NCBI GenBank assembly: GCA_027563935.2
Contig: CM050448.1
Span: 66,597,843-66,661,842, forward strand
DNA: 64,000 nucleotides
Direction: 5' to 3'
From: Costus lasius
Taxonomy: Eukaryota > Streptophyta > Magnoliopsida > Zingiberales > Costaceae
The notes below the pieces were generated by a model, which saw nothing but the letters and a program-made list of their open reading frames with translations, made no database searches and was not told the DNA's origin. The position numbers and the translations under genes were made by a program. Shown here one piece after another: positions 54,135 through 64,000 of the stretch (position 1 is its first letter; the number at the start of each line of letters is the position of its first letter).

Positions 54135-55574
54135 TTAGGCTAGTTGCCCTGTTAATGTTGGCCTTGTCATAAAATATCGTAAGGGGTCGACTTTTGATAT
54201 GAGATGAATTTTATGCTCGAGCAGATAATGCCTCAATTTTTTGATAGCAAATATCAAAGCCAGACATTGCTTTTCAATAGGCGAATATGAGTTTTCTGCC
54301 CCCACAAACATTCGGCTGAGGTAATAGAAGGCAATTTCCTTCCCTTCATTATTATGCTGAGCTAAAAACACTCCTAGAGAGGTCTCCATTGCTATTGTAC
54401 ATAAGATTAAAGGTTTTCCAGTGATGGGTGCCCCCAGGACTAGAGGTTGCAATAGATATTCTTTAATGCTTTCAAAGGCTTTTTGGCATGTGTCATCCCA
54501 AATAAACGGTGCATTCTTCTTGGTTAATTTGGAGAAAGGATGAATTAATATCAAAGCCAAACATTGCTTTTCAATAGGCGAATATGAGTTTTCTGCCTCC
54601 ACAAACATTCGGCTAAGGTAATATAGGGCAATTTCCTTCCTTTCATTATTATGCTAAGCTAAAAGCGCTCCTAGAGAGGTCTCCATTGCTGTTGTATACA
54701 AGATTAAAGGTTTTCCAGCGATGGGTGCCCTCAGGACTGGAGGTTGCAACAGATATTCTTTAATGCTTTTAAAGGCTTTTTGGCATGTGTCATCATAAAT
54801 AAACGGCGCATTCTTCTTGGTTAATTTGGAGAAATAATGAATTCTCCCTGAGAGATTGGAGATAAATCTCCTGATGTAAGCCAAACACCCTTAAAATGAT
54901 CTGAGCTCTTTGAGGTTTTTAGGAGGTGACATGTTGATGATTGCTTTTATTTTTGATGGGTCTATCTCAATTCTTTTGTGCTTCACGACAAACTCCAAGA
55001 ATTTTCCTAACAAGACTCCAAATGCACATTTGAGAGGATTTATTTTGAGATTGTACTGTCGCACATGAGTGAATACAGTTCTTAAGTCTTGCCAATGCTC
55101 GTCTTTAGATTGCGATTTGACAACCAAATCATCGACATAACATTCAACAACTTTATGAATTAAGTCATCAAATATTTTTGTCATCGCTCTTTGATATGTT
55201 GCTCCCACATTCTTGAGTCCGAATGGCATAACAGTATAACAATATATGCCAATTGGTGTACGGAATACTGTATGCCTTTCGTCTTCTAGTGTCATCTTGA
55301 TTTGGTTGTATCCAGATAAGCCATCCATGAATGAGAATATTTCATTATTTGACACTGAATCAATCATCAGCTCAGTGACAGGGAGTGGAAAGTCATCTTT
55401 TGGACATGCATTATTTAGATCTCTGAAGTCTACATAGATACGGATCTGTCCATTCTTCTTTTTCATGGGAATGATGATTGCTATCCAATCTGCATACTTC
55501 TCTTCCCTAATGAAGCCTGCTTCGATGAGCTTTTTAATTTTGATGATGATTTGTTCTTCTAATTCTGTCCTCAT
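54135..55574 (-). pseudogene. Tat-type reverse transcriptase and RNase H, with an internal duplication
   Basis: RT (54891-55574): KKLIEAGFIREEKYADW, RIYVDFRDLNNACPKDDFPL, FMDGLSGYNQIKM, YTVMPFGLKNVGATYQRAMT and the catalytic CYVDDLVVKS. Then FISNLSGRIHYFSKLTKKN and the RNase H start LILYTTAMETSLGALLA. A segment of about 297 bp (99 codons) spanning the connection and RNase H start is present twice (about 54254-54550 and 54551-54847), with a stop in the upstream copy. RNase H continues KQCLALIFAIKKLRHYLLEH. Confidence 0.88.
54254..54847 (-). repeat. In-frame 297-bp tandem duplication within Tat pol
   Basis: GCATTCTTCTTGGTTAATTT occurs at 54511 and 54808, and the blocks around them match throughout at the same offset of 297. 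Protein copies read KNAPFIWDDTCQKAFESIKE and KNAPFIYDDTCQKAFKSIKE. Confidence 0.85.
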
Positions 55575-56226
55575 TCTTCTAGGAGCTTGCTTTATTGGCG
55601 TAGTTTTCAGAATTAATTGCCAATTTATGTGTTGCGACTTTTGGGTCTAGACCAGACATTTCTTTGTATGACCATGCAAAACAGTCGCTGAATTCTTAGA
55701 TTAACAATTTTAATGGACCCCTTTCACCTTCGGAGAGTGAGGCACTTATATAAGTGGGCCTACTATCTTCGTCTCTCCCAAGATTGATTTCAATTAATTC
55801 ATCACAAATGGTTTGCCCCCCCCCCCATCTTCCTTTAGGTGCATTTTTTGGCTTCTCTATTTCTTGCTTATCTACCTCTGGTTCACATGTTGACACCATG
55901 TTGCAATTATATAAGGAATACTTGCTCATCATTTCATCACACCGCTCTTTAGGTTCTAGGTATCCCAGAGCTCGAGTGTTAGAAATCTTCCGATTTGGTA
56001 ATGTTATATGTCTCGAGGGAGGGTTCCATAGCTTTTCGAACCAGCGTAAATCATTTTCTGATCGAGGTGTCAAGCACCCATATTTTTTAACAAGTTGCAC
56101 TAACTTGGAGGGAAAATAGCTGAATAGGTGAACTTTAATGTATTTTGGTGGCTCCGAAGCAATCATTGTCTTTTTTTCTTGGCTTTCTTCGGACCGATAG
56201 AAATGTATCGCTTTCTGTACAATTAA
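55575..56226 (-). pseudogene. Tat protease-RT linker region
   Basis: Frame 55696-56166 contains NDLRWFEKLWNPPSRHITLP, KERCDEMMSKYSLYN and EINLGRDEDSRPTYISASLS, the acidic linker that precedes RT in Tat polyproteins. A stop near 55697, a C-run at 55818-55829 and further breaks separate it from RT. Plus-strand ORF 55754-56119 is a shadow. Confidence 0.65.
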
Positions 56227-57078
56227 CTACCCCTTGGCGTATTCCCTTTTTGCTGGCACAATAATGGATTTTAGCTCATGTACTTCAGATGTCTTAAGAG
56301 GAATGAACCCTTTGAAATGCCCCCGGGGAACTTTTAAAATGTCTAACTCAGCTCCCTTTTGGTTTGGGACAAAAGTTAATGATGAGCCGGTCCTCTTGTG
56401 AACCTCGATGACATAACATGTAGAGGTTGAGTGATCACTTGTTTTAGTCTCTGAGTCACTTCCAAAATGTGGGCACGCAGACAATGTCACCTTCTTTAGC
56501 ATTGAAACAATAGAGCTCTGTAGAGGTGGATTTGAGCGCTTGGGCATTGACCCTATGAAATACCGTGCATCATCATATCTGACTTCATGAATTGCAAACG
56601 GCTGGATGTCCCCGTCAATGCGCTTCTCATTTCCATCTTTTAGATATTTCAAACATTGATGTAAGGTGAATGGAATTATATGGTTTTCATGTAACCAAGG
56701 TCTCCACAATAAAGCTTTGTATGATGTGTCGACATTAATCATATGAAACTTGACCTTAGTTTCTAGGTCCTCCAATTGCAATGGTAGGTATATAGAACCC
56801 AAAGCCCTTTGACTGTTCTTATCAAAACCCTGAATAATGATTTTCTCTGCCAAAAGATCAGAAGTGTGCAAAGATAGACTCTTCAAAGTGCGCAGTGTCA
56901 TGAGGTTGACCAATGACCCAGGATCAATTAGGATTCTATTTATTTTGGCTTCGTCAATGTTTCCAATTACATATAATGATCGATTATGCTCTACGGTTCC
57001 AAGAAGCATATCATCCTCATCAAAAGAGATGGCTGATGTCTGATAGGTGTGTAGGGCTTCCTTTATATCAGCATTCAT
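56227..57078 (-). pseudogene. Tat-type aspartic protease region
   Basis: A 283-residue open frame: LLGTVEHNRSLYVIGNIDEA, then the active-site RILIDPGSLVNLM (D-x-GS form usual in Tat proteases), IIIQGFDKNSQRALGSI, KVKFHMINVDTSYKALLWRP and WLHENHIIPFTLHQ. A C-terminal extension (LTFVPNQKGAELDILKVPRG) leads to the linker. The frame itself is intact, although the parent polyprotein is broken on both sides. Confidence 0.8.
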
Positions 57079-57138
57079 GAAAAAAGATGTAAACTTTTGG
57101 GGCTGTTGTAGAGCATAAATGAGAACATCTCTTAGTTC

Positions 57139-60100
57139 CTATGACATCATGAGAGCGTCATAGATACTAAGAAGGGCGGGGACCTTCCACAAATGGGATA
57201 AAATATTATTTTCAGGAGGGGCCAACTTTAAGGTAGGAGTTGGATTATTTTCAGGAGGGGCCAACTTTAAGGTAGGAGTTGGATTGTTGTTTGACTCCTG
57301 AATCTCAAATTGTTTTCCTTTGAGATGGTCTTTCTCTTTATTTTGGCTCTGCCCGCGCAGGATTCTACCACTTCTCAAGTTCATTTAACACGTTTCAACT
57401 GTCTGCTTCTCTACTCGGTTAATTTCATTATATAAACCATCATTCAGACGTTCTTCTTCCGAATCACTGCCAAAGCTTATCACGTTATAGATGACTATTT
57501 TCATGGTTGGTGTTGCTTCAGGATTCCTATCGATAGTTATGGGCCCATTCTTATTTGTTGCATCACCCAACACTTGAATTCAGTACATTCATCAATTGTG
57601 TGTTGAATCTTTCTATGGTAAGGGTAGTATAAGATATGCTCAGTATCCCTCACCTTCTTCTGAGTCCCTGGAGGAGTAGCTCTAAACCAAACCTCGATGC
57701 ATATTGCGGCAACACTTCAAGTTCATCACAGTCGAGCGGAAAGGGATATGGTAGTTCATCCTCTTCCTTAGTGATTCGCATTTGAATGATTTTATTGTTC
57801 ACATGGAATGTGGGGTGCCCCCACTTTGATTCAGATGAAGACGCTCTTGTGTGAGAAGCCTTTCAGGGCCAATAGCAGCCATTCTTTTCTTTATTCGCTT
57901 TAGCCGATTGTTATGAGTCACCCATTGTTGGTAAGCTCTATCTTCTTCTTGTTCAAAGTACTGCGAAATGCTAACAAATCCTTTCTAGATCTTTCCAATT
58001 GTTCGAGTCTTTCTTCTAAGAGTTGGGGCTCTCTCGCCTTAGCCTATCTTGAGAACTCTATAGCAATGGAAAGCATTCTACAAGTTTCAATTTTGTAGTC
58101 TTCTTCTTCTAAGAGCTTGTTCCACATGTCTTGGGTGATGAAATGCCGCAACTTAATAAGCTCAGGTAAATTTAGTTCATATTCATCAAGCGAATCAATG
58201 AACTTTTGAATGTCTTTCTTCTCCAAAAGAGGCATTGGAGCAGCACACCTATTATTTTTCTTTTTCTTTTTTAACCCTTAATTTTTCTTTTTAGTCCTTT
58301 TATTAGAAGGTGCTGGAGGTTTAGGGAGTATGTATTGCGGAGAGTGGAGATCTTTCCTCACAATGCCGAGCATCTGCCTCAATTTATGTAACAGTTGCAT
58401 GGTCTTATTGGGTAGCACTATCTCCCACCCTTTAGAGTTAGTTGGTGGTGAATTGGAGCTTTTCACGAGGTTCGCTTGCTCAGTTGGGGTCTCATTTAGC
58501 ACTTGTTTGGATAGAGTTATTGTCCCCAACTTATATTGTTTTTCGACCCAATCTTTGAAGATATAGCAGTCTTCTATTGTATGCCCCAACATATGGTGAT
58601 ATGGACAGTAGTTAGGGTCATTATTCTTGTTGACCTCATTTGGACATTTTGGCACTAACAATTGCAATCCATTCTTAAGGGTATATTTAAATATCTTCAT
58701 GGTTTTTTCTTTCTTAAAATAATACACTTTATTTTTCCTTTCCTCAAGGGTTATTCTTCTGTTATACCCTTCACCCAATGTAGGAATTTTGTTGCCTTAA
58801 TGGGAACTACTGTTATGGTCTTCTATTTTCTTTCCCTTATAGGCAGCATTGACATGGGCTATTCTAGCGCCGCCTTTCCTTGGCTCATCCTTTCTGAACT
58901 TTGGGCCCTACCAGTTTGGGATGACTTAGGGATTCATCTTTTCAAGCTTAGCAACCTGAGTAATCAACTCTTGGAAGGTGCAAATATTATTGGTGCAAAG
59001 AAAAGGAGCCATCCAATTATCGATATTTCCCACCAATAGCCCCATAGCTTGAGCCTGTTCCAATGGCTGTTCACACTTAATGCTGAGATTGTGCCATCGT
59101 GTGATGTAGTTTGAGACCGTTTCATCTTTCCTTCTTTTGATAATCGCTAAGTCAGAGATAGTGATCTTATCATTTGCTGCCACAAATTTCACGCAGAATG
59201 TGTCTTCCATATCCGCTCATGTTTTAATCGATCCACTTTCTAAGGAATAGTATCATTCGAAAGTGACATTTATGAGGCTCTGTGAGAATTGTCGCAACAA
59301 TAAGCATCATTGCTTCCCGTATTCCCACACGTAGCAACAAAATGAGCCAGGTGTTGTTCAGGATTACCAATCCCATTGAAGGTTTTAAAGTTGGGCACTG
59401 TGTACCCCCTAGGATACGGGATCTCATCAAATTCTGAAGGATATAGTCTTCCCCTCTTTTTGTTAGGCATGGTTTTATCTATTTCCATATGCCTCAATTG
59501 ATCCGCCACTAGATCTTGTATGTCTTTTTTTGTCCAAGATGGAATGACAATTTCTTGTCGGGCTAGTGACAAAGATGTTCGTAGAAGGGCAGTACTTGGC
59601 GCCGCTTCATATTGCCTTATCTTTTGTTGACTTGGCGCCACTTCATATTGCACCATCTTTTGTTGACTTGGTGCTGCTTCATATTGCGCCACCTTTTGTT
59701 GAGTTTTGGCCAAGGCACCAGTTACTATTTCAAATTTCACCATCAGGGTATCCATGTCCCTATCCCTTTTCTCAAACTGCCTCTTTAGTTCAGCTATGAC
59801 TTTATCTCTTCTATTGGTTGGTTGGAATAGGGGAGTGGCAACCATAACTAGATCTTCTTCCTATTCATCATGGAACTATAGAGGAGAAGACCCAGCGTCA
59901 TGTCATCTTTCAGGGTCCTTGATAACAATAGAGGCTAACCTCTTTCCCTTGACTTTTTGTGACATATGCCTCAAGGTATCATTGTTAGAATCTTGGCTAG
60001 TTACTTCTCCTGGGTGATCAACCATATGCACAGTGTGGACTGGATAGTTATTTGATCTCCTGTTTCTTCTCTAAGACTGAGTGTGCCAGGCAGCCAAAGC

Positions 60101-60511
60101 GCTCTTAGCTTTCTTATAGGCCTCATATATGACCTGAGATAAAGTTCTCTTAGGAACCCTGGCTGGTTTCTTCGGGCACAACCTCTGCTTCTGATTTGGT
60201 CACAACTGTAGCGCCTCTACAATGTTTGAGTTGTGCTGTAATTCGAGCAATGGTTGGAACTGGTTCTTAATGGGCACATTTGGCCTTAGAATTTTTTGCT
60301 GGTTAACGTTTGTGGGAAACACACTATTTTGCTTTGAGAACCATGCCTTCTTCTTCCTTAGACTCTGTCGTTCTTGTTTTTTGGCCTGCTCCAGACTAGA
60401 CATATGAAACTTGCCACCAGTAAAAGTAAAAGATGGCTCTTCCTTTTGAGAAATTGCAGTGGTTTCCTTGATCTTCTCAGCATCTGCCTTTTTCATCCAT
60501 ATTTTTCGCAT
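57139..60511 (-). pseudogene. Tat-type gag, in several broken frames
   Basis: Reading 5' to 3': 60200-60511 (MRKIWMKKADAEKIKE and a Lys/Gln-rich stretch); 59270-59845 (EKRDRDMDTLMVKFEIVTGA, three near-copies of APSQQKMVQYEV, PYPRGYTVPNFKTFNGIG, PEQHLAHFVATC); 58926-59210 (KDETVSNYITRWHNLSIKC); 58278-58778 (zinc knuckle YCPYHHMLGHTIEDC, a CX2HX4HX4C pattern); 58044-58235; 57385-57573; 57139-57384, with a 13-residue unit (NNPTPTLKLAPPE) duplicated. Many frameshifts and stops. The 5' end is cut at 60523, where a plus-strand Athila gag scrap starts, so the Tat 5' LTR is not in place. Confidence 0.75.
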
Positions 60512-60523
60512 GATCGGCTTTCT

Positions 60524-61060
60524 TGTTGGAGCAGCTACAGAAGACCTGAACCTTCATCTTTCCATCATTTTAAAATGCTGTGACACTTTAAAGATTAATG
60601 GTGCTCCCCTGATGCTATAAAACTGAGACTCTTCCCTTTTTCTTTCAGGGACTGAGCCAGAGCGTGGCTACAATCTTTACCCTAGGGCTCCATCACAACA
60701 TGGGATCAGCTATCGCAAGCCATTCTATGAAAGTACTTCCCTCCTAGCAAAACAACCCATCTGAGAAATCAAATTACAAATTTTGCTTAGCGAGATGGAG
60801 AGTCTCTCTATGAAGCATGAGACTGGTTCAAGGAACTACTGCGGATGTGCCCACATCATGGTCTATAGAAATGGGTAATCATTCATACATTTTATAGCGG
60901 CTCATTATATCAAACAAGACTTTCTATAGATGCTGCTATTGGTGGGGCATTGATGAATAAGAACTATGATGAAGCCATAGATTTGATTGAGGACATAGCG
61001 CTCAACCATTACCAATTGTTAAGAGAGAGGAGCTAACCAGTACGAAATTCAGGGAAGTAT
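60524..61060 (+). pseudogene. Second copy of element D gag fragment
   Basis: Direct copy of 42655-43190, very similar, starting at GGAGCAGCTA. The same broken gag phrases occur (LRLFPFSF, KYFPPSKTT, LYEA, CPHHGL) with the same stops, so the copy was made after gag had decayed. It lacks the LTR, PBS and gag start that precede the first copy. Confidence 0.85.
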
Positions 61061-62478
61061 GATCAGAATATGATTAATTCCTTTCAGGGTCATTTTTGGT
61101 TAAATTTTAATATAAATTAAAATATTAAAAAATAGGGCAACCATTTTAAATTCACCTTATAAATTATAAGGCCTTTTGTTTTAGTGGGTTCTAGCTTCCA
61201 ATGAATGCAATCATTCATTGTTAATTACCCCTAAGTAGCTTAGGGCCCATTTGATTAAGAGATCTATAACATATAATAGAGTAAAGGCAAATGGTTGAAA
61301 GAATAATGTCATTCATAATTTTATGTCATGACACGGTTTACAATTTGATTATAAGAGTAGTTCAGTGATTCAACATCTGTCCGAACTTGATTGACGTCCT
61401 ACCTTTGGAAGGCTTGTGGATGTCTGGACTTGATGAATATCCGACTTTTTGAGGGCTTGTGAATATTAGAATTTGTTCAATACTTATTTCTTTTGGCATA
61501 GGTCATGGAGCAAAAATCTGAGTTGTATTGTAACAACGTTGAGGAATTACGCCCTGATATAAAGTATCGACATATGCACCTCCCAAACAACATCATCGAC
61601 AACATGCATCAAGTATTTATCATCCATGATTGAATGTGCGAAATTTGGTGAATAAGCCGATGGGCCAAGCGTTTGAATTTCGGCTAATGAGTCATGGAAC
61701 CAAACGTTCAAAATTTGGGTAGAGTTGATGAATGGGTCGTAGGACCAAATGTTCGAAATTTGAACGAATGGGCCATTGGGCCAAACGTTCAGAATTTGAA
61801 TGAACGAGCCAATAGGCCAAACATTCAAAATTTGGATAAACGGGTCATGAGACCAAATGCTCAAAATTAGGGTGAATGGGTCGTGTGACCAATCATATAG
61901 AATTTGGGTGAACGAGCCGATATGCCAAGCGTTTAAAATTAAGTAAATGGGTCATGTGCCCAAACGTTCAAAATTGGGGTGAATGGGTCATGAGACCAAT
62001 CATTCAAAATTTGGGTGAACGAGCCGATGAGCCAAGAGTTCAAAATTTGGAAGAACGGGTCATGGGACCAAACATTAAAAATTGGGTAAATGGGTCATGG
62101 GCCCAATCATTCAGAATTTAGGTGAACGAGACGTGGGGTTAAACATTCAGAATTTTATTGAGTTGGCGAATGAGCCGTGGGGCTAAACACTTGGAATTTG
62201 GTTGAGTTGGCGAATGAACCGTGGGGCTAAACATTCGGAAGTTGGTTGAATGAGCCGATGAGCCAAGCGTTCAAAGTTGGGATGAATAGGTCGCAGGACC
62301 AATCGTTCAAAATTTGGACGAATGAATGGTAAACAGGCCATGGGGCCAGATGTTCGAACCTATTGAAGGCTATACATTGAAAATTTGGTTAAATTTTGAA
62401 GATTAGGTCTGGTTAAAAAGCTACCACGATACACTACTATTTCCGTTAGAGGTAACTTAAATTGGCGTTGACCAATTT
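61061..62478. repeat. Segment E copy 2, left part
   Basis: Matches 43191-44616, including the 36-bp tandem array (about 61640-62340). The ORF 61547-61864 is repeat-derived. Confidence 0.8.
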
Positions 62479-63003
62479 TGTAATACCCTGAGTTTAGTCC
62501 AACATTGGAAGTGAGAGAAACGTTAGCCTAGTATATAAGGCTTAGTGAGCTTGCTATTGTTAATTTGGGCTTAAGCATTTTAATAGATTGGGCCACGTTG
62601 CAAATCGACTCACCAAGTTAATAAATGTTTGCTTACTAAGCGCGTCGTAACAAATGGTATCAGAGCAAAACTTAGTCCTAAGCATGATGAGAACCCAATA
62701 GGAAAGGGATACCGAGTATGGTGGAGCCACCATTGGGTTGACCTCATATGCTACCGACTAAGGGATGGTCCTGGATATGTGTTAAGGTTTGGGCTTGACG
62801 AGGACGTCAAGTCTTACGTAGGAGAGATTGTAATACCCCGAGTTTAGTCCCACATTGGAAATGAGAAAAACGATAGCCTAGTATTTAAGGCTTAGTGGGC
62901 TTGCTATTATTAACTTGGGCTTAAGCATTTTAATAGATTGGACCACATTACAAATCGACTCACCAAGTTAATAAATAATTTGTTTACTAAGAGAGTTGTA
63001 ACA
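62479..63003 (+). mobile_element. TRIM retrotransposon, complete (525 bp)
   Basis: Two LTRs, 62479-62652 and 62829-63003 (174/175 bp), both TGTAATACCC...GTAACA and highly similar. PBS TGGTATCAGAGC (tRNA-iMet) at 62655-62666. The interior is only 176 bp with no coding capacity, and a short purine run GGAGAGA precedes the second LTR. Flanking duplication AATTT at 62474-62478 and 63004-63008. Segment E copy 1 has a single AATTT at the corresponding site (about 44611-44617). Non-autonomous; it must use proteins of another element. Confidence 0.93.
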
Positions 63004-63008
63004 AATTT

Positions 63009-64000
63009 TGACCGGCCCATTTAAGTTTCTTATTGCGCTTGACTTTCCTCCTCTCTCCTAGTGCGTGACATTCCCAAATTTCATTCTCTAGGAACTTTGA
63101 TTTACATTGGATTCATTGTAGTCTGGGTGGATATTTGCCTCTGGCTACCTCGTCCGACATCACTGGCTAGCAGATTGGTTTCTGGTGACAAACCCTGGAC
63201 TCCTATTCCTATTCATTTTGAAAGTTTGAAAAGTGGCAGCGGCTTGGTGACGATCGAGTTTTATCTTCATGACGAAACGTGCTCAATGGCAGATATAATT
63301 TCCAATCAGCGATTCCGGAGATCTGGCCATAAATTCTAACTTGACGAGAGCTCTCCTCAATCAGCGACACCGATAGCTGCAAATGGCTTGCGCGTTGATC
63401 TTTACCTTGAAGGTTCCAGCAACAAATTTGGAGATGATTTTTGCCCGAAAGACATGTTCGACGACGGCAATGTCAGCAACAGATTTCAGTCTTGGGTAGT
63501 GGCAGCTCGGCGACGAGTTCCAGAAGACGAGTCTGGTAGTAGAGAATGCACTATGGTGATGATTCTCTTTTGACGGCGATCGCAGAGTTCAACCACAGAT
63601 TGGAGATGATTTTTGCAGGATTTCAATCTTGGAAACTGATCTAGCTTGTAGCAGCCTGGCGATGGGTTCTGGAGGAGATGCCGAGAGGATATCTCACTCA
63701 GGCGGTAGCAGTTTCAGCAGCAACGACAGAGGAAGAAGCAACTGTTATGGCTGAATTTCATTCCTGTGATAAATCCAGCAAGAAGACGGGCTCGGTGATG
63801 CTAGCTTGGCAAAAAATCTTCACCCTACGGCAATTTTTCTGTCTGTGATGTTGACGAAGGGAAGCAGCTTCAGCGACGAGGATTCAGGCAATAGTTTTGT
63901 AGAAGATTTCTACGGTTGGTGGATTTGGCATAGGCGATTTCTGCTGAAGATGGTGGCAAGGGCTTGGAGATAGTTTTAGAGGAGTATTGGATTGGGCTTG
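63009..64000. repeat. Segment E copy 2, right part (runs off the window)
   Basis: Matches 44617-45301 and 46826-47121 without the solo LTR. The empty site of that LTR is near 63675-63685. ORFs 63061-63339 and 63388-63573 have no domain support. Confidence 0.8.

Noticed and set aside
62479..63003. Possibility that the TRIM is Cassandra, which carries 5S rRNA promoter sequence in its LTR
   Set aside because: I could not find the 5S A-box or C-box phrases in the LTRs; a weak GGTTGACCTC-like match lies in the interior only.
1..64000. Endogenous pararetrovirus or other viral insertion
   Set aside because: All RT/protease/integrase segments carry Ty3/gypsy or Ty1/copia signatures with LTRs, PBSs and integrase; I saw no movement-protein or coat-protein-like frame.

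Overview
This window is nuclear DNA from a flowering plant, probably a eudicot (weak inference). It is AT-rich, about nine tenths of it is LTR-retrotransposon debris, and it holds one low-copy gene with introns: a CASP-like membrane protein at 32.5-36.1 kb. Next to that gene lies a broken fragment of the mitochondrial pyruvate dehydrogenase E1-alpha gene (30.9-31.3 kb). I saw no bacterial or organellar genes, no rRNA, no intact tRNA gene and no CRISPR array.

Layout. 0-27.8 kb is a nest of Athila-type Ty3/gypsy elements with tRNA-Asp primer sites. I name three LTR families here: A, B and C. Positions 2.1-7.5 kb hold a minus-strand family A element (env-like ORF, protease, gag, PBS, 5' LTR). 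A Ty1/copia element (7.49-11.79 kb) cuts that LTR. Positions 11.8-14.46 kb hold a minus-strand Athila integrase-RNase H-RT block. The LTRs B (+), A (+) and C (+) follow head to tail (14.46-19.35 kb), then plus-strand gag-protease of a C element (19.6-21.4 kb), LTR B (-), a gutted B interior, its PBS, and LTR A (-) to 27.8 kb. Two matching 5-bp target duplications show that B went into the C element and A went into B, and that a block of roughly 10 kb was inverted later. 27.87-29.5 kb is a foldback-like structure of tandem subrepeats. 37.0-40.7 kb is a chromovirus-type gag-protease scrap followed by a short element (F) with two LTRs. 40.7-43.2 kb is an Athila-type element D (LTR, PBS, gag). 43.2-47.1 kb is an unassigned segment E, duplicated at 61.1-64.0 kb together with part of D gag. 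E copy 1 holds a solo LTR D, and E copy 2 holds a complete TRIM element; each insertion is absent from the other copy. 50.1-52.2 kb is a 94-bp satellite array at the 3' side of a Tat/Ogre-type element, whose minus-strand gag-PR-RT-RH-aRH-IN fills 52.3-60.5 kb. All retroelement genes carry stops, frameshifts or truncations; none looks active.

Most interesting observation. The LTRs of the four Athila-type families (A-D) share a recognisable backbone. About 250 bp from the LTR start, each carries an array of 4-5 imperfect palindromic units of 35-45 bp. The slot is the same in every family but the palindrome sequence differs completely. In families A and B the same family-specific units recur at a second place inside the element, on the 5' side of the env-like region. 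In family A the array sits about 115 bp upstream of a clear TATA box, so it looks like a promoter-proximal DNA-binding module that is homogenised within a family and replaced between families.
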